From positions 1 to 34,913 of the forward strand of contig NZ_JAUVVF010000038.1 of the NCBI RefSeq assembly GCF_030604785.1: a stretch of 34,913 nucleotides of DNA, given 5' to 3'. The notes under the pieces are model-generated. The model had not been told where the DNA came from. It saw nothing but the letters and a program-made list of their open reading frames with translations, and did not search any database. Below, piece by piece: positions 7,397 to 18,470 of the stretch. The translations under genes and the position numbers were made by a program. This DNA comes from Paracoccus sp. (in: a-proteobacteria). GTDB taxonomy: Bacteria > Pseudomonadota > Alphaproteobacteria > Rhodobacterales > Rhodobacteraceae. Each line of letters opens with the position of its first letter. Position 1 is the stretch's first letter.

Positions 7397-10168
7397 TCAG
7401 TCTTCCGACCCTTCGGTCAATGCCCCGGCATCGCCCTGTTCGGCGATCCGGGCCACCGAGACGACGACCTCGCCATTGGTGGTGTTGAAGACCCGCACCC
7501 CGCCTGCCGTGCGCGAGCGGAAGCTGATCCCGTCGACCGGCACCCGGATCGACTGGCCGGTCGAGGTGGCCAGCATGATCTGGTCATCCGTCTCGACCGG
7601 GAAGGCGGCCACAAGATTGCCGCCACGCATCGCGCGGTCCATCGCCATAACGCCCTGACCGCCGCGCCCGCGGACCGGATAATCGTGCGACGAGCTGATC
7701 TTGCCGGCCCCGCGCGCGGTGATGGTCAGGATCAGGTCCTCGGCCGCCGACATCTCGGCATAGCGGGCGGGGGTGATGCTGGCCTCGGCGGTGGCCTCTT
7801 CGTCCTCGTCCGCCTCGGCGCCGTCGTCCAGCGCCCCCGCGATGGCGCGGCGCATCTTCAGATAGGCGGCGCGCTCGGACGGGTCGGCCTCGAAGTGGCG
7901 GATGACCGCCATGCTCACGACGCTGTCGCCGTCCGCCAGACGGATGCCGCGCACGCCGGTGGAATCGCGGCCCTTGAAGACCCGCACCGCCGTCGCCGGG
8001 AAGCGGATCGCGCGGCCCATCGCGGTCAGCAGCATCACGTCGTCGTCGATGGTTGCCATGCGCGCGCCGATCAGGCTGACGCCCTCGGGCAGCTTCATCG
8101 CGATCTTGCCGTTCGCGCGGACGCTGGTGAAGTCCGACAGCGCGTTCCGCCGCACGTCGCCCGCCGAGGTGGCGAAGATGACTTGGTAATTCTCCCATTC
8201 CGTGTCCGGCGCGTCGACCGGCATCAGCGCGGCGATGGATACGCCCGGATCGATGGGCAGGATGTTCACGATCGCCTTGCCCTTCGAGGTCCGCCCGCCG
8301 AGCGGCAGGCGCCAGGTCTTGAGGCGATAGACCATCCCGTCGGTGGTGAAGAACAAGAGTTCCGTATGCGTGTTGGCGACGAAGAGCGTGGTGACGACGT
8401 CGTCCTCCTTGGTCGCCATGCCCGAGAGGCCCTTGCCGCCGCGCCGCTGGCTGCGGAACTCGGCCAGCGCCGTGCGCTTGATGTAGCCGCCCGAGGTGAT
8501 GGTCACGACCATGTCCTCGCGCTCGATCAGGTCCTCGTCCAGCATGTCGCCGGACCAGTCCACGATCTCGGTGCGGCGCGGCACGGCGAAGAGGTCGCGC
8601 ACCTCGCGCAGCTCGTCCGAGATGATGCCCATGATCCGCTCGCGCGAGGCCAGGATCGCCAGATAGTCGCGGATCGCGTCGGCCAGAGATTGCAGCTCGT
8701 CGGTGACCTCCTTGACGCCGATCTGGGTCAGACGTTGCAGGCGCAGGTCAAGGATGGCGCGGGCCTGTGTCTCGGACAGGTTGTAGGTGCCGTCCTCGTT
8801 CACCGGATGCAGCGGGTCGTCGATCAGGCGCAGATACTCGACGATCTCGTGCGCAGGCCAGCGGCGGGCCATCAGCTTCTCGCGCGCCTCGGCCGCGTCC
8901 GCCGAGGCGCGGATCGTCGCCACGACCTCATCGACGTTGCTGACCGCGACGGCCAGACCGCACAGCACATGGCTGCGTTCGCGCGCCTTGCGCAGCTCAT
9001 AGGCGGTGCGGCGGGCGACGACCTCTTCGCGGAAGGCGATGAAATAGGTCAGGAAGTCCCGCAAGGCCAGCTGTTCGGGCTTGCCGCCGTTCAGCGCCAG
9101 CATGTTGCAGCCGAAGGTCGTCTGAAGCTGCGTGAAGCGGAAGAGCTGGTTCAGCACCACATCCGGCGTCGCGTCGCGCTTCAGCTCGACAACGACGCGC
9201 ACACCGTGACGGTCGGATTCGTCCTGGACCGAGGAAATCCCCTCGATCTTCTTTTCCTTGGCCAGTTCCGCGATCCGCTCGATCAGGCTGGACTTGTTCA
9301 CCTGATAGGGGATCTCGTCCACGACAATGGCAAAGCGGTCCTTGCGCGGTTCCTCGATATGGGTCTTGGCGCGGATCATCACGCTGCCGCGCCCCTCGAG
9401 GTAAGCCTTGCGCGCGCCGGAACGGCCCAGAATCGTCGCGCCGGTCGGAAAATCGGGACCGGGGATGATCTCCAGCAGGCGCTCGGTCGGCAAATCGGGA
9501 TTTTCGATCAGTTCCAGCGTGGCGTCGATCACCTCGCCCAGATTGTGGGGCGGGATGTTCGTGGCCATGCCGACCGCGATGCCGCCCGCGCCGTTGACCA
9601 GCATGTTCGGGAAGCGCGCGGGCAGGACGGTCGGCTCGCGGTCCTTGCCGTCATAGTTGTCCTGGAAATCGACCGTGTCCTTGTCGATATCCATCAGCAG
9701 GTAATTCGCCACCTTGTCCATACGGACCTCGGTGTAGCGCATCGCCGCCGCCGCATCGCCGTCCATCGAGCCGAAATTGCCCTGTCCATCCAGCAGCGGC
9801 AGCGACATGGAGAAGTCCTGCGCCATCCGCACCAGCGCGTCATAGATCGCGCTGTCGCCATGGGGGTGGTATTTCCCCATCACGTCGCCGACCGACCGGG
9901 CGGATTTGCGATAGGGCTTGTCGGCGGTGTTGCCGCCCTCGTTCATCGCATAGAGGATGCGGCGGTGAACCGGCTTCAGCCCGTCGCGCAGATCGGGGAT
10001 CGCGCGGCTGACGATCACCGACATCGCGTAATCCAGATACGAGGTCCGCATCTCGGAGGAGATGTCGATCACCGGTCCTTCGTGATGCATTACCACGCGC
10101 GTTTCGGCGGTGGTCTCCTCGCCGGTCTCGGGGGTTTCGGGCAGATCGTCTTCTGGGGTGTCGGCCAC
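7397..10168 (-). CDS. gyrA: DNA gyrase subunit A
   Basis: This 923-residue protein is the breakage-reunion subunit of the A2B2 type II topoisomerase that introduces negative supercoils. The catalytic tyrosine is Y145 (AAMRYTE). The quinolone-determining region reads [10 protein letters not shown], with S106 and D110 matching wild-type E. coli S83 and D87, so no classic target-site resistance change is present. The GyrA box QRRGGKG in the C-terminal beta-pinwheel marks gyrase rather than ParC. An acidic insert ([11 protein letters not shown]) interrupts the C-terminal domain, as I recall for relatives. The start is GTG at 10166-10168, six bases after GAGGA. A separate promoter and terminator suggest a single-gene transcript. 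Confidence 0.98.
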   Translation of the reverse strand: MADTPEDDLPETPETGEETTAETRVVMHHEGPVIDISSEMRTSYLDYAMSVIVSRAIPDLRDGLKPVHRRILYAMNEGGNTADKPYRKSARSVGDVMGKYHPHGDSAIYDALVRMAQDFSMSLPLLDGQGNFGSMDGDAAAAMRYTEVRMDKVANYLLMDIDKDTVDFQDNYDGKDREPTVLPARFPNMLVNGAGGIAVGMATNIPPHNLGEVIDATLELIENPDLPTERLLEIIPGPDFPTGATILGRSGARKAYLEGRGSVMIRAKTHIEEPRKDRFAIVVDEIPYQVNKSSLIERIAELAKEKKIEGISSVQDESDRHGVRVVVELKRDATPDVVLNQLFRFTQLQTTFGCNMLALNGGKPEQLALRDFLTYFIAFREEVVARRTAYELRKARERSHVLCGLAVAVSNVDEVVATIRASADAAEAREKLMARRWPAHEIVEYLRLIDDPLHPVNEDGTYNLSETQARAILDLRLQRLTQIGVKEVTDELQSLADAIRDYLAILASRERIMGIISDELREVRDLFAVPRRTEIVDWSGDMLDEDLIEREDMVVTITSGGYIKRTALAEFRSQRRGGKGLSGMATKEDDVVTTLFVANTHTELLFFTTDGMVYRLKTWRLPLGGRTSKGKAIVNILPIDPGVSIAALMPVDAPDTEWENYQVIFATSAGDVRRNALSDFTSVRANGKIAMKLPEGVSLIGARMATIDDDVMLLTAMGRAIRFPATAVRVFKGRDSTGVRGIRLADGDSVVSMAVIRHFEADPSERAAYLKMRRAIAGALDDGAEADEDEEATAEASITPARYAEMSAAEDLILTITARGAGKISSSHDYPVRGRGGQGVMAMDRAMRGGNLVAAFPVETDDQIMLATSTGQSIRVPVDGISFRSRTAGGVRVFNTTNGEVVVSVARIAEQGDAGALTEGSED

Positions 10169-10197
10169 GGGTCGTCCTCAACATCTTGTTGGTCCGA

Positions 10198-10226
10198 GGT
10201 ATAGCCGACAGGGGGGCGGGGGGCAA
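10198..10226 (-). promoter_or_regulatory. Candidate gyrA promoter
   Basis: On the minus strand, TTGCCC (10226-10221) and TATACC (10203-10198) are separated by 17 bases. The predicted start is near 10191, giving a leader of about 23 bases before the GTG start of gyrA. The -35 sits inside a GGGGGC/GCCCCC dyad (10219-10236). Supercoiling-sensitive control is usual for gyr genes but cannot be read from this sequence. Confidence 0.45.
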
Positions 10227-10262
10227 TCTTGCCCCCGGCTTTTCAGCGCCTTGAATGGCGTT

Positions 10263-10739
10263 TCAGGCGGGTTTGTCACCCCGGCGGGCAGCCAGCAGCC
10301 ACAGCCCCGCCAGACCCGCCGACAGGATCGCGTTCCAGCCCGCCATCGAGATGCCGACAAAGCGCCATGCGACCTCGTCGCAGCGCACAACGGGGGCGGC
10401 CTGCAGGCGGTTCATCAGCTCGGCCGTGGACAGCCGCGCCAGATCGCCCACCCCGCCCGAGCAATGCGCCGGGCCCTGCCACCAGCCGATCTCGACCCCC
10501 ACATGATAAAGCGCCAGCCCCATCGCCGCGCCCGCAGCGATCATGCCCAGCACCGCGATGGCCCGCACGCGACCCGTCAGCCAAACCAGCCCGGCCAGCG
10601 CCACGGCCGCCACATGCGGCCAGCGTTGCAGAATGCACAATTCGCAGGGCGCATAGCCCGCCGCCTGAAAGCCAAGCGCGGCGATCAGCAGGAAACCCGA
10701 CCCGGCCCCTGCCAGAAGCGAAAGCTGCGTGCCGTTCAT
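10263..10739 (-). CDS. dsbB: Disulfide bond formation protein B
   Basis: This 158-residue inner-membrane protein reoxidises DsbA and passes the electrons to quinone. Four transmembrane helices are apparent. The first periplasmic loop carries C32-E-L-C35 and the second carries C93 and C120, the four catalytic cysteines expected for DsbB. The start at 10737-10739 is set by a 4-base ATGA overlap with the stop of the upstream YqaA-like gene; the longer open frame upstream is the shadow of that gene. No DsbA gene is in the window. A basic C-terminal tail (ARRGDKPA) ends the protein. Confidence 0.9.
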   Translation of the reverse strand: MNGTQLSLLAGAGSGFLLIAALGFQAAGYAPCELCILQRWPHVAAVALAGLVWLTGRVRAIAVLGMIAAGAAMGLALYHVGVEIGWWQGPAHCSGGVGDLARLSTAELMNRLQAAPVVRCDEVAWRFVGISMAGWNAILSAGLAGLWLLAARRGDKPA

Positions 10740-11314
10740 AGAACCCCCAGGACCAGAAAGCCGCCGATCAGGCAGGCCATGAAGATGGTGAACACAAGGC
10801 CCAGCCGCCGCTCGATGAAATCGCGGATCGGCTCGCCAAAGCGCCACAGAAGGCCCGCGACGATGAAGAAGCGCAGCGCCCGGCCCAGGATCGAGGTGGC
10901 GATGAACAGCGGCAGCGAAAAGCCCACCGCCCCCGAAAAGATCGTGATCACCTTGAAGGGAAAGGGCGTCACGGCCGCAATCAGCACCGCCCAGCCGCCA
11001 TGCAGCGCGAACTGCGCGGCAAGGCTCGCATAGGCGTCCTGCTTGCCATAGGCGGTCAGCACCCATTGCCCCAGGCTGTCCATCAGCACCGCGCCGATCC
11101 AGTAGCCCAGCAGCGCCCCCAGAACCGAACCCGCCGTGCAGATCGTCGCGATGACCATCGCGCGGGCGCGCTGGGCCAGCACCATGGGGATCATCAGCAC
11201 GTCCGGCGGGATCGGAAAGACCGAACTTTCGACGAAACTGACCCCGAACAGCGCCGCATCGGCATTGCGGTGGCCCGCCAGGCCCATCGTCCAGTCGTAA
11301 AGCCTGCGCAGCAT
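10736..11314 (-). CDS. YqaA/DedA-like SNARE-associated membrane protein
   Basis: This 192-residue membrane protein belongs to the DedA/VTT-like group (YqaA branch). Members of the wider superfamily are implicated in lipid flipping and membrane homeostasis, but no reaction is established for YqaA. Visible marks are the early SFVESSVFPIPPDVLMIPM motif with helix-breaking prolines, several transmembrane helices, and a later VTPFPFKVITIFSG segment. An ATG at 11312-11314 with GAGGGG about 5 bases ahead fits the family length; upstream codons in this frame look non-coding. It is translationally coupled to dsbB through ATGA. Confidence 0.82.
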   Translation of the reverse strand: MLRRLYDWTMGLAGHRNADAALFGVSFVESSVFPIPPDVLMIPMVLAQRARAMVIATICTAGSVLGALLGYWIGAVLMDSLGQWVLTAYGKQDAYASLAAQFALHGGWAVLIAAVTPFPFKVITIFSGAVGFSLPLFIATSILGRALRFFIVAGLLWRFGEPIRDFIERRLGLVFTIFMACLIGGFLVLGVL

Positions 11315-11466
11315 GATGCCCCTCGGATTATCGTTGCGGCGGTCATCCCGCCTGCCAGCCCCGAGGTCAAGCCCCCGCACCGCGCGGTCGCAAGGGCGTG
11401 AAGCGGGAACGACCGGCCGGGCATGGGCGTTGGGCGGAGTGTCGGGACCGCGTGGGGCGGGACGTT

Positions 11467-11491
11467 TTGCCTCTGGCACGGCCCGAGGCAA
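11467..11491 (+). promoter_or_regulatory. Inverted repeat overlapping a weak promoter-like sequence
   Basis: TTGCCTC (11467-11473) and GAGGCAA (11485-11491) form a perfect 7-bp dyad with an 11-base spacer. The left arm also reads as a -35 (TTGCCT), followed 17 bases later by AATATG (3/6 match to -10). It lies about 60 bases upstream of a 39-codon gene. It may be an operator over a promoter or simply a chance dyad in GC-rich DNA. The remaining intergenic sequence (11315-11550) shows nothing else definable. Confidence 0.3.
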
Positions 11492-11550
11492 TATGACACG
11501 TTCAACATCGTGCGGTCCGTGCCGATCTTCGGGCCATGACGGAGGTTTCG

Positions 11551-11670
11551 ATGACCCTGATTGCACTGACCCTGATCGGCGCGCTGAGCGCATTCGCCAT
11601 CACGCTGCGGCTGGCGGCACCACGCCCGCGCCCGGTTCCGATCCGCGCCGAGCGGCGCGATCAACGCTGA
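11551..11670 (+). CDS. Small predicted membrane protein, 39 residues
   Basis: A short frame reads MTLIALTLIGALSAFAITLR and continues to a proline/arginine-rich tail ending RAERRDQR. The first 25 residues make one transmembrane helix, and the rest is strongly basic, so a positive-inside single-pass peptide is likely. GGAGG at 11541-11545 lies 5 bases from this ATG; an in-frame ATG at 11536 sits before that site and is less likely to be used. The stop codon (11668-11670) touches the stop of the convergent small gene without a spacer base. No family recognised; support is the ribosome site and composition only. Confidence 0.5.
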   Translation: MTLIALTLIGALSAFAITLRLAAPRPRPVPIRAERRDQR

Positions 11671-11856
11671 TCAGCGGGGCAGGCGGGGGGCGCGGCCCTG
11701 ATCCAGCGTGGCCCAGTCGGGCCACAGGTCCAGCCACTCGGCCAGCACGATCAGCAGCGCCACGCCGATCACGGCAAGGACCAGCCGCACCATGCGCGCG
11801 CTTGGCGGGTTTCGGGCCCATTTCACGGCCCTGAGCAGCCACACCATGTTGTTCAT
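11671..11856 (-). CDS. Small single-pass membrane protein, 61 residues
   Basis: This is an uncharacterised protein. It has a basic amphipathic N-terminus (WLLRAVKWARNPPSARM), one transmembrane helix (VRLVLAVIGVALLIVLAEWL) and a short tail (DWATLDQGRAPRLPR). The ATG at 11854-11856 has GAGGGG about 6 bases upstream; an in-frame longer form would add 19 residues without a ribosome site. I believe similar small proteins occur in other Rhodobacteraceae, but no function is known to me. Its stop abuts the stop of the 39-residue gene on the other strand. The upstream neighbour, divergent and 68 bases away, is the COQ10-like gene. Confidence 0.65.
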   Translation of the reverse strand: MNNMVWLLRAVKWARNPPSARMVRLVLAVIGVALLIVLAEWLDLWPDWATLDQGRAPRLPR

Positions 11857-11924
11857 GCCAGCCCCTCGCTGTAATCCCGGGTCCGAGTCGAACCAGACGC
11901 CGCGTCGAAACACAAGAGACCGCC

Positions 11925-12401
11925 TTGCCCCACCATCAGGACAGTCGCGACCTGCCCTATACGGCCCGACAGATGTACGATCTGGTCGCGGATATCGAAA
12001 GCTATCCGCAATTCCTGCCCTGGAACAGCGCCGCGCGCATCCGGTCGCGCCGCCCGACCGCCGAGGGCGCCGAGGAGATTGCCGCCGATCTTGTGATCAG
12101 CTTCAAGGTCTTCCGCGAACGCTTCGGCAGCCGCGTGCTGTTATGGCCTGCCGATGACAGCGGCCGGTTGCGGATCGATACCGAATATCTGGACGGGCCG
12201 TTCCGATATATGCGCAGCGGCTGGACGTTCGCCGATCGTCCGGATGGGGGCTGTCACGTCGATTTCTTCGTGGATTTCGAATTCCGCAACGCTATCCTGC
12301 AAAAGCTGATCGGCGTGGTCTTCCACGAGGCCATGTCGCGCATCGTGCGCGCTTTCGAGGATCGCGCAAACAAGCTTTATGGAGGCGACGCATCCCGATG
12401 A
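11925..12401 (+). CDS. COQ10/RatA-family START-domain protein (ubiquinone-binding)
   Basis: This 158-residue SRPBCC/START-fold protein is often labelled 'RatA family toxin'. In alphaproteobacteria it is best read as the homologue of mitochondrial COQ10, a lipid-binding protein that helps coenzyme Q function in respiration. The family signature near the N-terminus is YDLVADIESYPQFLPW. The C-terminal helix (QKLIGVVFHEAMSRIVRAFE) is typical of the lid of the cavity. The start is TTG at 11925 behind a weak AAGAGA site. I saw no better ATG, and the protein length is normal for the family. Its stop overlaps the next ATG (ATGA). No antitoxin-like partner is present. Confidence 0.82.
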   Translation: MPHHQDSRDLPYTARQMYDLVADIESYPQFLPWNSAARIRSRRPTAEGAEEIAADLVISFKVFRERFGSRVLLWPADDSGRLRIDTEYLDGPFRYMRSGWTFADRPDGGCHVDFFVDFEFRNAILQKLIGVVFHEAMSRIVRAFEDRANKLYGGDASR

Positions 12402-12754
12402 CCTACCCCCCTGCGACCCGCGAACCCGACCTGATGCCGGCCAAGATCATCTATGCGCTCTATGCGCTTGGCTATTTCTCGGCCATTCCCTCGCTGATCG
12501 GGGTGGTCTACGCCTATATCGCCCGGGGCGGCAGCGAGATCGCGGACAGCCACCTGAATTTCCAGATCCGCACCTTCTGGATCAGCCTTGCCATCGGCCT
12601 TCTGGCGATGATCACCATGATCGTGGGGATCGGCTTTCTGATCTGGATGTTTCTGGCGGTCTGGGGGGTGATCCGGGTGATTTCCGGCTTCCTGCTGGCC
12701 AATGAGGGCCGTCCGATCACGGGCACCCGCTATTGGGGGATGATGGCTTATTAG
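12398..12754 (+). CDS. DUF4870-like small membrane protein
   Basis: The protein has 118 residues and three hydrophobic segments: about 17-42 (IYALYALGYFSAIPSLIG), 60-80 and 80-100. A conserved-looking HLNFQIRTFWIS sequence, with charged residues before the second helix, is typical of DUF4870/Tic20-like small membrane proteins. Function unknown. It is coupled to the COQ10-like gene by an ATGA overlap and followed by a strong terminator, so the two form a two-gene unit. A role in membrane lipid or quinone homeostasis would be inference from that pairing alone. Confidence 0.72.
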   Translation: MTYPPATREPDLMPAKIIYALYALGYFSAIPSLIGVVYAYIARGGSEIADSHLNFQIRTFWISLAIGLLAMITMIVGIGFLIWMFLAVWGVIRVISGFLLANEGRPITGTRYWGMMAY

Positions 12755-12779
12755 GGCCATTCCGCAGGATCGAACGAAC

Positions 12780-12812
12780 AGGGCCGCCCGTGCGGGGCGG
12801 CCCTTTCCTTTT
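12780..12812 (+). terminator. Rho-independent terminator after the COQ10/DUF4870 pair
   Basis: Perfect 10-bp stem (AGGGCCGCCC / GGGCGGCCCT) with loop GTGCG, then TTTCCTTTT. It sits between two convergent units and ends at the metK stop. On the minus strand the trailing sequence is TGTTCGTTCG, so it may also stop metK transcripts, less efficiently. Confidence 0.85.
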
Positions 12813-13990
12813 CAGTGCGCGGCGTCGCGCAGGGCGTCGGCGCGGTCGGTGCGTTCCCAACTGAACGCCGTGGCCCCGGCCAGCGCATAGGGCTCGCGCC
12901 CGAAATGACCGTAGCTGGCCGTTGGGCGATAGATCGGGTGTAGCAGGTCCAGTTCACGGATGATGGCAAAGGGGCGCAGGTCGAAGACGCGGCGCACGGC
13001 GGCCACGATCCGCTCGACCGGCACGGTCTCGGTGCCGAAGCAGTTCAGGCTGATCGAGGTCGGCTCGGCCACGCCGATCGCGTAGCTGACCTGGATTTCG
13101 CAGCGCGTGGCGAGGCCTGCGGCCACGATGTTCTTGGCGACCCACCGGCCCGCATAGGCGGCCGAGCGGTCCACCTTGGACGGGTCCTTGCCCGAGAAGG
13201 CGCCGCCGCCATGGCGCGCCATGCCGCCATAGCTGTCCACGATGATCTTGCGTCCGGTCAGGCCGCAATCGCCGACCGGCCCGCCGATCACGAACTTACC
13301 CGTCGGGTTGATGAAGAACTTGGTGTCGCCCGACAACCATTCGGCCGGCAGGACGGGGCGGATGATCTCCTCGATCACGGCCTCGCGCAGGTCTGCGAGC
13401 GCGATTTCGGGATTGTGCTGCGTGGACAGGACCACCGCATCGATCGCCTCGGGGCGGCCGTCCGCGCCATAGCGCATGGTGATCTGCGACTTCGCGTCGG
13501 GCCGCAGCCAAGGCAGGATGCCCTCGCGCCGGACCTTGGCCTGCCGTTCCACCAGCCGGTGGGCATAGGTGATCGGCGCGGGCATCAGCACGTCGGTCTC
13601 GTCCGAGGCATAGCCGAACATCAGGCCTTGGTCGCCCGCGCCCTGTTCCTCGAGGTTTTCGCGGTCAACGCCTTGATTGATCTCGGGGGATTGCTTGCCG
13701 ATGATGTTGATGACCGAGCAGGTCGCCCCGTCGAAGCCGACATCGCTGCTGGTATAGCCGATATCGTTGATCACCCCGCGCACGATGGATTCCAGATCCA
13801 CCCAGGCGCTGGTCGTGATCTCGCCCGAGATGATCGCCACGCCGGTCTTGACCATGGTCTCGCAGGCCACGCGAGCGCGCGGGTCCTCGGCCAGGATGGC
13901 GTCCAGGATGGCGTCGCTGATCTGGTCGGCGATCTTGTCGGGATGGCCTTCGGACACGGATTCCGAGGTGAAGGTCGTGTATTCGGTCAT
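12812..13990 (-). CDS. metK: S-adenosylmethionine synthase
   Basis: This 392-residue enzyme makes SAM from methionine and ATP in the cytoplasm. Motifs are clear: GHPDK at 15-19 (ATP/Mg), GAGDQG at 117-122, and the glycine-rich P-loop-like [10 protein letters not shown] at 261-270. Length is normal. The ATG at 13988-13990 lies 4 bases after the ahcY stop, so expression should be coupled to ahcY. The pair closes the methyl cycle: MetK makes SAM and AhcY removes the inhibitory product SAH. No SAM-responsive RNA was recognised in the short junction. Confidence 0.98.
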   Translation of the reverse strand: MTEYTTFTSESVSEGHPDKIADQISDAILDAILAEDPRARVACETMVKTGVAIISGEITTSAWVDLESIVRGVINDIGYTSSDVGFDGATCSVINIIGKQSPEINQGVDRENLEEQGAGDQGLMFGYASDETDVLMPAPITYAHRLVERQAKVRREGILPWLRPDAKSQITMRYGADGRPEAIDAVVLSTQHNPEIALADLREAVIEEIIRPVLPAEWLSGDTKFFINPTGKFVIGGPVGDCGLTGRKIIVDSYGGMARHGGGAFSGKDPSKVDRSAAYAGRWVAKNIVAAGLATRCEIQVSYAIGVAEPTSISLNCFGTETVPVERIVAAVRRVFDLRPFAIIRELDLLHPIYRPTASYGHFGREPYALAGATAFSWERTDRADALRDAAH

Positions 13991-13994
13991 GCGC

Positions 13995-15380
13995 TCAATA
14001 CCGGTAATGATCGGATTTGAAGGGGCCTTCCGGCGTCACGCCGATATAGGCGGCCTGCTCGGGGGTCAGGGTGGACAGCTTCGCGCCGATCTTGTCCAGA
14101 TGCAGGCGGGCGACCTTTTCGTCCAGCGCCTTGGGCAGGATGTAGACGCCGGGCTTGTATTCGTCGCCCTTGGTCCACAGCTCGATCTGCGCCAGAACCT
14201 GGTTGGTGAAGCTGGCCGACATCACGAACGAGGGATGGCCCGTCGCATTCCCCAGGTTCAGAAGGCGCCCCTGCGACAGCAGGATGATGCGATTGCCCGA
14301 GGGCATCTCGATCATGTCCACCTGGTCCTTGATGTTGGTCCATTTGTGGTTGCGCAGCGCGGCGACCTGGATCTCGTTGTCGAAATGGCCGATATTGCCG
14401 ACGATCGCCATGTCCTTCATCTCGCGCATATGCTCGATGCGGATGACGTCGCGGTTGCCGGTGGTGGTGATGAAGATGTCGGCGCTGGCGGCGACATCCT
14501 CCAGCGTCACGACCTCGAACCCGTCCATCGCGGCTTGCAGCGCACAGATCGGATCGACCTCGGTCACCTTCACCCGCGCGCCCGCGCCCTGAAGGCTGGC
14601 AGCCGAGCCCTTGCCCACGTCGCCATAACCGCAGACGACGGCGACCTTGCCCGCCATCATCACGTCGGTCGCGCGGCGGATGCCATCGACCAGCGATTCC
14701 TTGCAGCCGTATTTGTTGTCGAATTTCGACTTGGTCACGCTGTCGTTCACGTTGATGGCCGGGAAGGGAAGCTGCCCGTTCTTCATCAGGTCATAGAGAC
14801 GGTGCACCCCGGTCGTGGTCTCTTCGGAGACGCCGACGATCTGGTCGCGCATCTTCGTGAACCAGCCGGGCGATTGGGCCATGCGCTTGGCGATCTGGGC
14901 CTTGATCACAGCCTCTTCGTCCGATTGCGGGACAGGAATGATCTCTTCGCCCGCCTCGGCGCGCGCGCCCAGCAGGACGTAAAGCGTCGCGTCGCCCCCG
15001 TCATCGAGGATCAGGTTCGGCCCCTCGGGAAACTGGAACGACCGATCCAGATAATCCCAATGCTCTTCAAGGCTCTGGCCCTTGATGGCGAAGACCGGGA
15101 TGCCCGCTTGGGCGATGGCCGCCGCCGCGTGATCCTGGGTCGAGAAGATGTTGCAAGACGCCCACCGCACATCGGCGCCAAGCGCCACCAGCGTCTCGAT
15201 CAGGACGGCGGTCTGGATGGTCATGTGCAGGCTGCCCACGATCCGGGCGCCTGCCAGCGGCCTGGTGTCGCCATATTCGGCCCGCAGCGCCATCAGGCCC
15301 GGCATCTCGGTCTCGGCGATGTGCAGTTCCTTGCGGCCGTAATCGGCCAGCGCGATGTCCTTGATGATGTAATCGGTCAC
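13995..15380 (-). CDS. ahcY: Adenosylhomocysteinase (S-adenosylhomocysteine hydrolase)
   Basis: This 461-residue NAD-dependent cytosolic enzyme cleaves SAH reversibly to homocysteine and adenosine. The Rossmann motif GYGDVGKG is at 250-257. The conserved [17 protein letters not shown] segment is at about 217-233, and the C-terminus ends KSDHYRY as in most family members. The start is GTG at 15378-15380 (first residues [15 protein letters not shown]) with GGAAAG upstream; the longer open frame before it has no family similarity. It is first in the ahcY-metK operon. The 112 bases upstream contain a GGCCCGC/GCGGGCC dyad at 15464-15490 but nothing I recognise as a SAM or SAH riboswitch. Confidence 0.97.
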   Translation of the reverse strand: MTDYIIKDIALADYGRKELHIAETEMPGLMALRAEYGDTRPLAGARIVGSLHMTIQTAVLIETLVALGADVRWASCNIFSTQDHAAAAIAQAGIPVFAIKGQSLEEHWDYLDRSFQFPEGPNLILDDGGDATLYVLLGARAEAGEEIIPVPQSDEEAVIKAQIAKRMAQSPGWFTKMRDQIVGVSEETTTGVHRLYDLMKNGQLPFPAINVNDSVTKSKFDNKYGCKESLVDGIRRATDVMMAGKVAVVCGYGDVGKGSAASLQGAGARVKVTEVDPICALQAAMDGFEVVTLEDVAASADIFITTTGNRDVIRIEHMREMKDMAIVGNIGHFDNEIQVAALRNHKWTNIKDQVDMIEMPSGNRIILLSQGRLLNLGNATGHPSFVMSASFTNQVLAQIELWTKGDEYKPGVYILPKALDEKVARLHLDKIGAKLSTLTPEQAAYIGVTPEGPFKSDHYRY

Positions 15381-15492
15381 GGGTGCTGCTTTCCATCTTT
15401 TCCGGCGTGGGGACGGACATAACCCAAGGGGGGATGGGCCGAAAGAGGCTATTCGGTCGCGTAGGCCCGCCAAAGGTCCGGACGCGGGCCGG

Positions 15493-16119
15493 TCAGGGCT
15501 TGCTGCTGCGGGCCATGCGCAGGACGAAGTCGCGCATCAACCGCTTGCCCGCGCTCAGCCCGTCCGCTCCGGCGGAGCGGCCGTCGAGACGCCCGTCCAG
15601 GATCATGCTGGCCACGCCCATGGCGAAGCAGCGCGAGGACAGGACCAGCATCTCGACATCCTCGCGCGGATGCAGCCGGCCCTGCTGGCGCGCGCGCAGC
15701 AGAAGCCGCGCCATCAACTGGTTCAGGCTGTCCACATAGCGGCGCAGCTGCGGCACGGTGCGGTAATCCAGGCGCCGCGTATCCGCCATCAGGCGGAACT
15801 GCACGGGGTGGCGGCTGGCCCAGTCCAGATAGGCCTCGCCGATGGCAGTGAACTGCGCGACCGGATCATCGGGGTCCACCTTGACCACCGCGCTGGTGCA
15901 ATCCGCGATCAGGATCGTCAGCGAGCGTTCGATCGCGGCGATCAGCAGGTCGCGGCCTTCGGCAAAGACGGGGTCGATGCTGGCCTTCGGCACGTCGATC
16001 ATCTCGACCACCTGCGCCAGCGACGGCACCTTGCCGAGGCTGTCGGTCAGGTGCAGCGAGGCCGCCATGGCGCGTTCGTGCAAAGAGGCCGTCTGCCCGG
16101 GTGAGCCGTTTGTCATCAT
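15493..16119 (-). CDS. TetR-like transcriptional regulator
   Basis: This protein of about 208 residues has an all-helical TetR-type layout. A divergent N-terminal DNA-binding part contains the possible helix-turn-helix [20 protein letters not shown] (33-52). A C-terminal ligand/dimer domain carries [12 protein letters not shown], the pattern of WHG/TetR_C_13-type domains. The ligand is unknown. The recognition helix is atypical, so confidence in DNA binding is moderate. The start is chosen at ATG 16117-16119; a second ATG follows directly, AAGGGC lies just upstream, and a longer frame back to a TTG at 16173 cannot be excluded. It points the same way as ahcY, 112 bases downstream. Control of the methyl cycle would be inference only. 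Confidence 0.7.
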   Translation of the reverse strand: MMTNGSPGQTASLHERAMAASLHLTDSLGKVPSLAQVVEMIDVPKASIDPVFAEGRDLLIAAIERSLTILIADCTSAVVKVDPDDPVAQFTAIGEAYLDWASRHPVQFRLMADTRRLDYRTVPQLRRYVDSLNQLMARLLLRARQQGRLHPREDVEMLVLSSRCFAMGVASMILDGRLDGRSAGADGLSAGKRLMRDFVLRMARSSKP

Positions 16120-16323
16120 GCCCTTGACCATTCCGTGACTCGGTTGAACGGGTAAACGCATTGACAGGAACAAAACCGAAAATCTTATGGCTCGAAAATG
16201 GGGTCTCGCGGCGGGGTTGGCAAGTGCCTGATGGGGCCGGAGAGGGGCTGATCACCCCGCCGCGGCCCGTGGCATCCTGTCGTCGCTCTGCTGAAATGAA
16301 CGGACAAATCAGGGCCTTGCCGG

Positions 16324-16362
16324 AAACGAAAATTCCCCGGCCTGCCGAACAGGCCGGGGAAT
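16324..16362 (-). terminator. Rho-independent terminator of typA
   Basis: On the minus strand, a perfect 13-bp stem (ATTCCCCGGCCTG / CAGGCCGGGGAAT) with loop TTCGG is followed by TTTCGTTTCC. It begins 18 bases after the typA stop. The rest of 16120-16323 holds no gene that I can support; it includes an A/T-richer patch (about 16160-16200) that may contain the TetR promoter. Confidence 0.9.
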
Positions 16363-16380
16363 GGATCAAGTTCTAGGCAA

Positions 16381-18201
<1,821 letters not shown>

Positions 18202-18269
18202 GGCGGCCTTCTTTACAATTCGCGGCTGCCCTAGCGGATGTGGGCTGCAAAGGCCAGTGACAATTCCAA

Positions 18270-18301
18270 AACGGGCCCCGGTCATCCGACCGAAGCCCGT
18301 T
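18270..18301 (-). terminator. Probable terminator of the 24-residue membrane peptide gene
   Basis: Minus strand: AACGGGC pairs with GCCCGTT, enclosing a mismatch pair and a second stem CGGTC/GACCG with a 4-base loop, followed by TTGGAATTG. The tail is weaker than in the other terminators here. It separates the small gene from typA. Confidence 0.55.
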
Positions 18302-18350
18302 CAAGGCCGTGTCACGCACCCGCCTTGGGCAGGCGACAGGCAGTCGCGCC

Positions 18351-18425
18351 TCAGCGCAGTCCGAGGAAGGACAGCACGAAAATCACGACGACGACAAGCC
18401 CAATGATGTAGATGATCGAATTCAT
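18351..18425 (-). CDS. 24-residue hydrophobic membrane peptide
   Basis: An ATG at 18423-18425 opens a 24-codon frame beginning MNSIIYIIGLVVVVIFVLSF and ending LGLR. Almost the whole peptide is one transmembrane helix with a final arginine. It is preceded by an excellent ribosome-binding stretch (GGAGAAGGA, 6 bases before the ATG), has its own downstream hairpin, and sits alone between typA and hyi. These features make it a credible gene despite its size. I recall similar short hydrophobic peptides in other Rhodobacteraceae and rhizobia, without assigned function. It was too short for routine ORF calling. Confidence 0.7.
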   Translation of the reverse strand: MNSIIYIIGLVVVVIFVLSFLGLR

Positions 18426-18470
18426 GGTATTTCCTTCTCCGGTTGGTCCGCCCCGTCCGGGCGCGGCAGG

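Noticed and set aside
7391..10204. 937-residue plus-strand frame opposite gyrA
   Set aside because: It is the antisense shadow of a well-conserved gyrA in GC-rich DNA; its product is H/R/D/Q-rich and has no domain.
10219..10236. GGGGGC/GCCCCC hairpin as a terminator for dsbB
   Set aside because: On the minus strand no T-tract follows; it overlaps the gyrA -35 instead, so it was noted only as part of that promoter region.
11925..12401. Toxin of a type II toxin-antitoxin system (RatA label)
   Set aside because: No antitoxin gene is adjacent, and the START-domain sequence is of the COQ10 type; a quinone-binding role is the better reading.
15381..15492. SAM, SAH or SAM/SAH riboswitch upstream of ahcY
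   Set aside because: No recognisable core motif by eye; only a GGCCCGC/GCGGGCC dyad close to the TetR-like stop. A covariance search would be needed to be certain.
16161..16376. 71-codon plus-strand frame between the TetR-like gene and typA
   Set aside because: It reads through the 13-bp terminator stem of typA and has no ribosome site or recognisable protein features.
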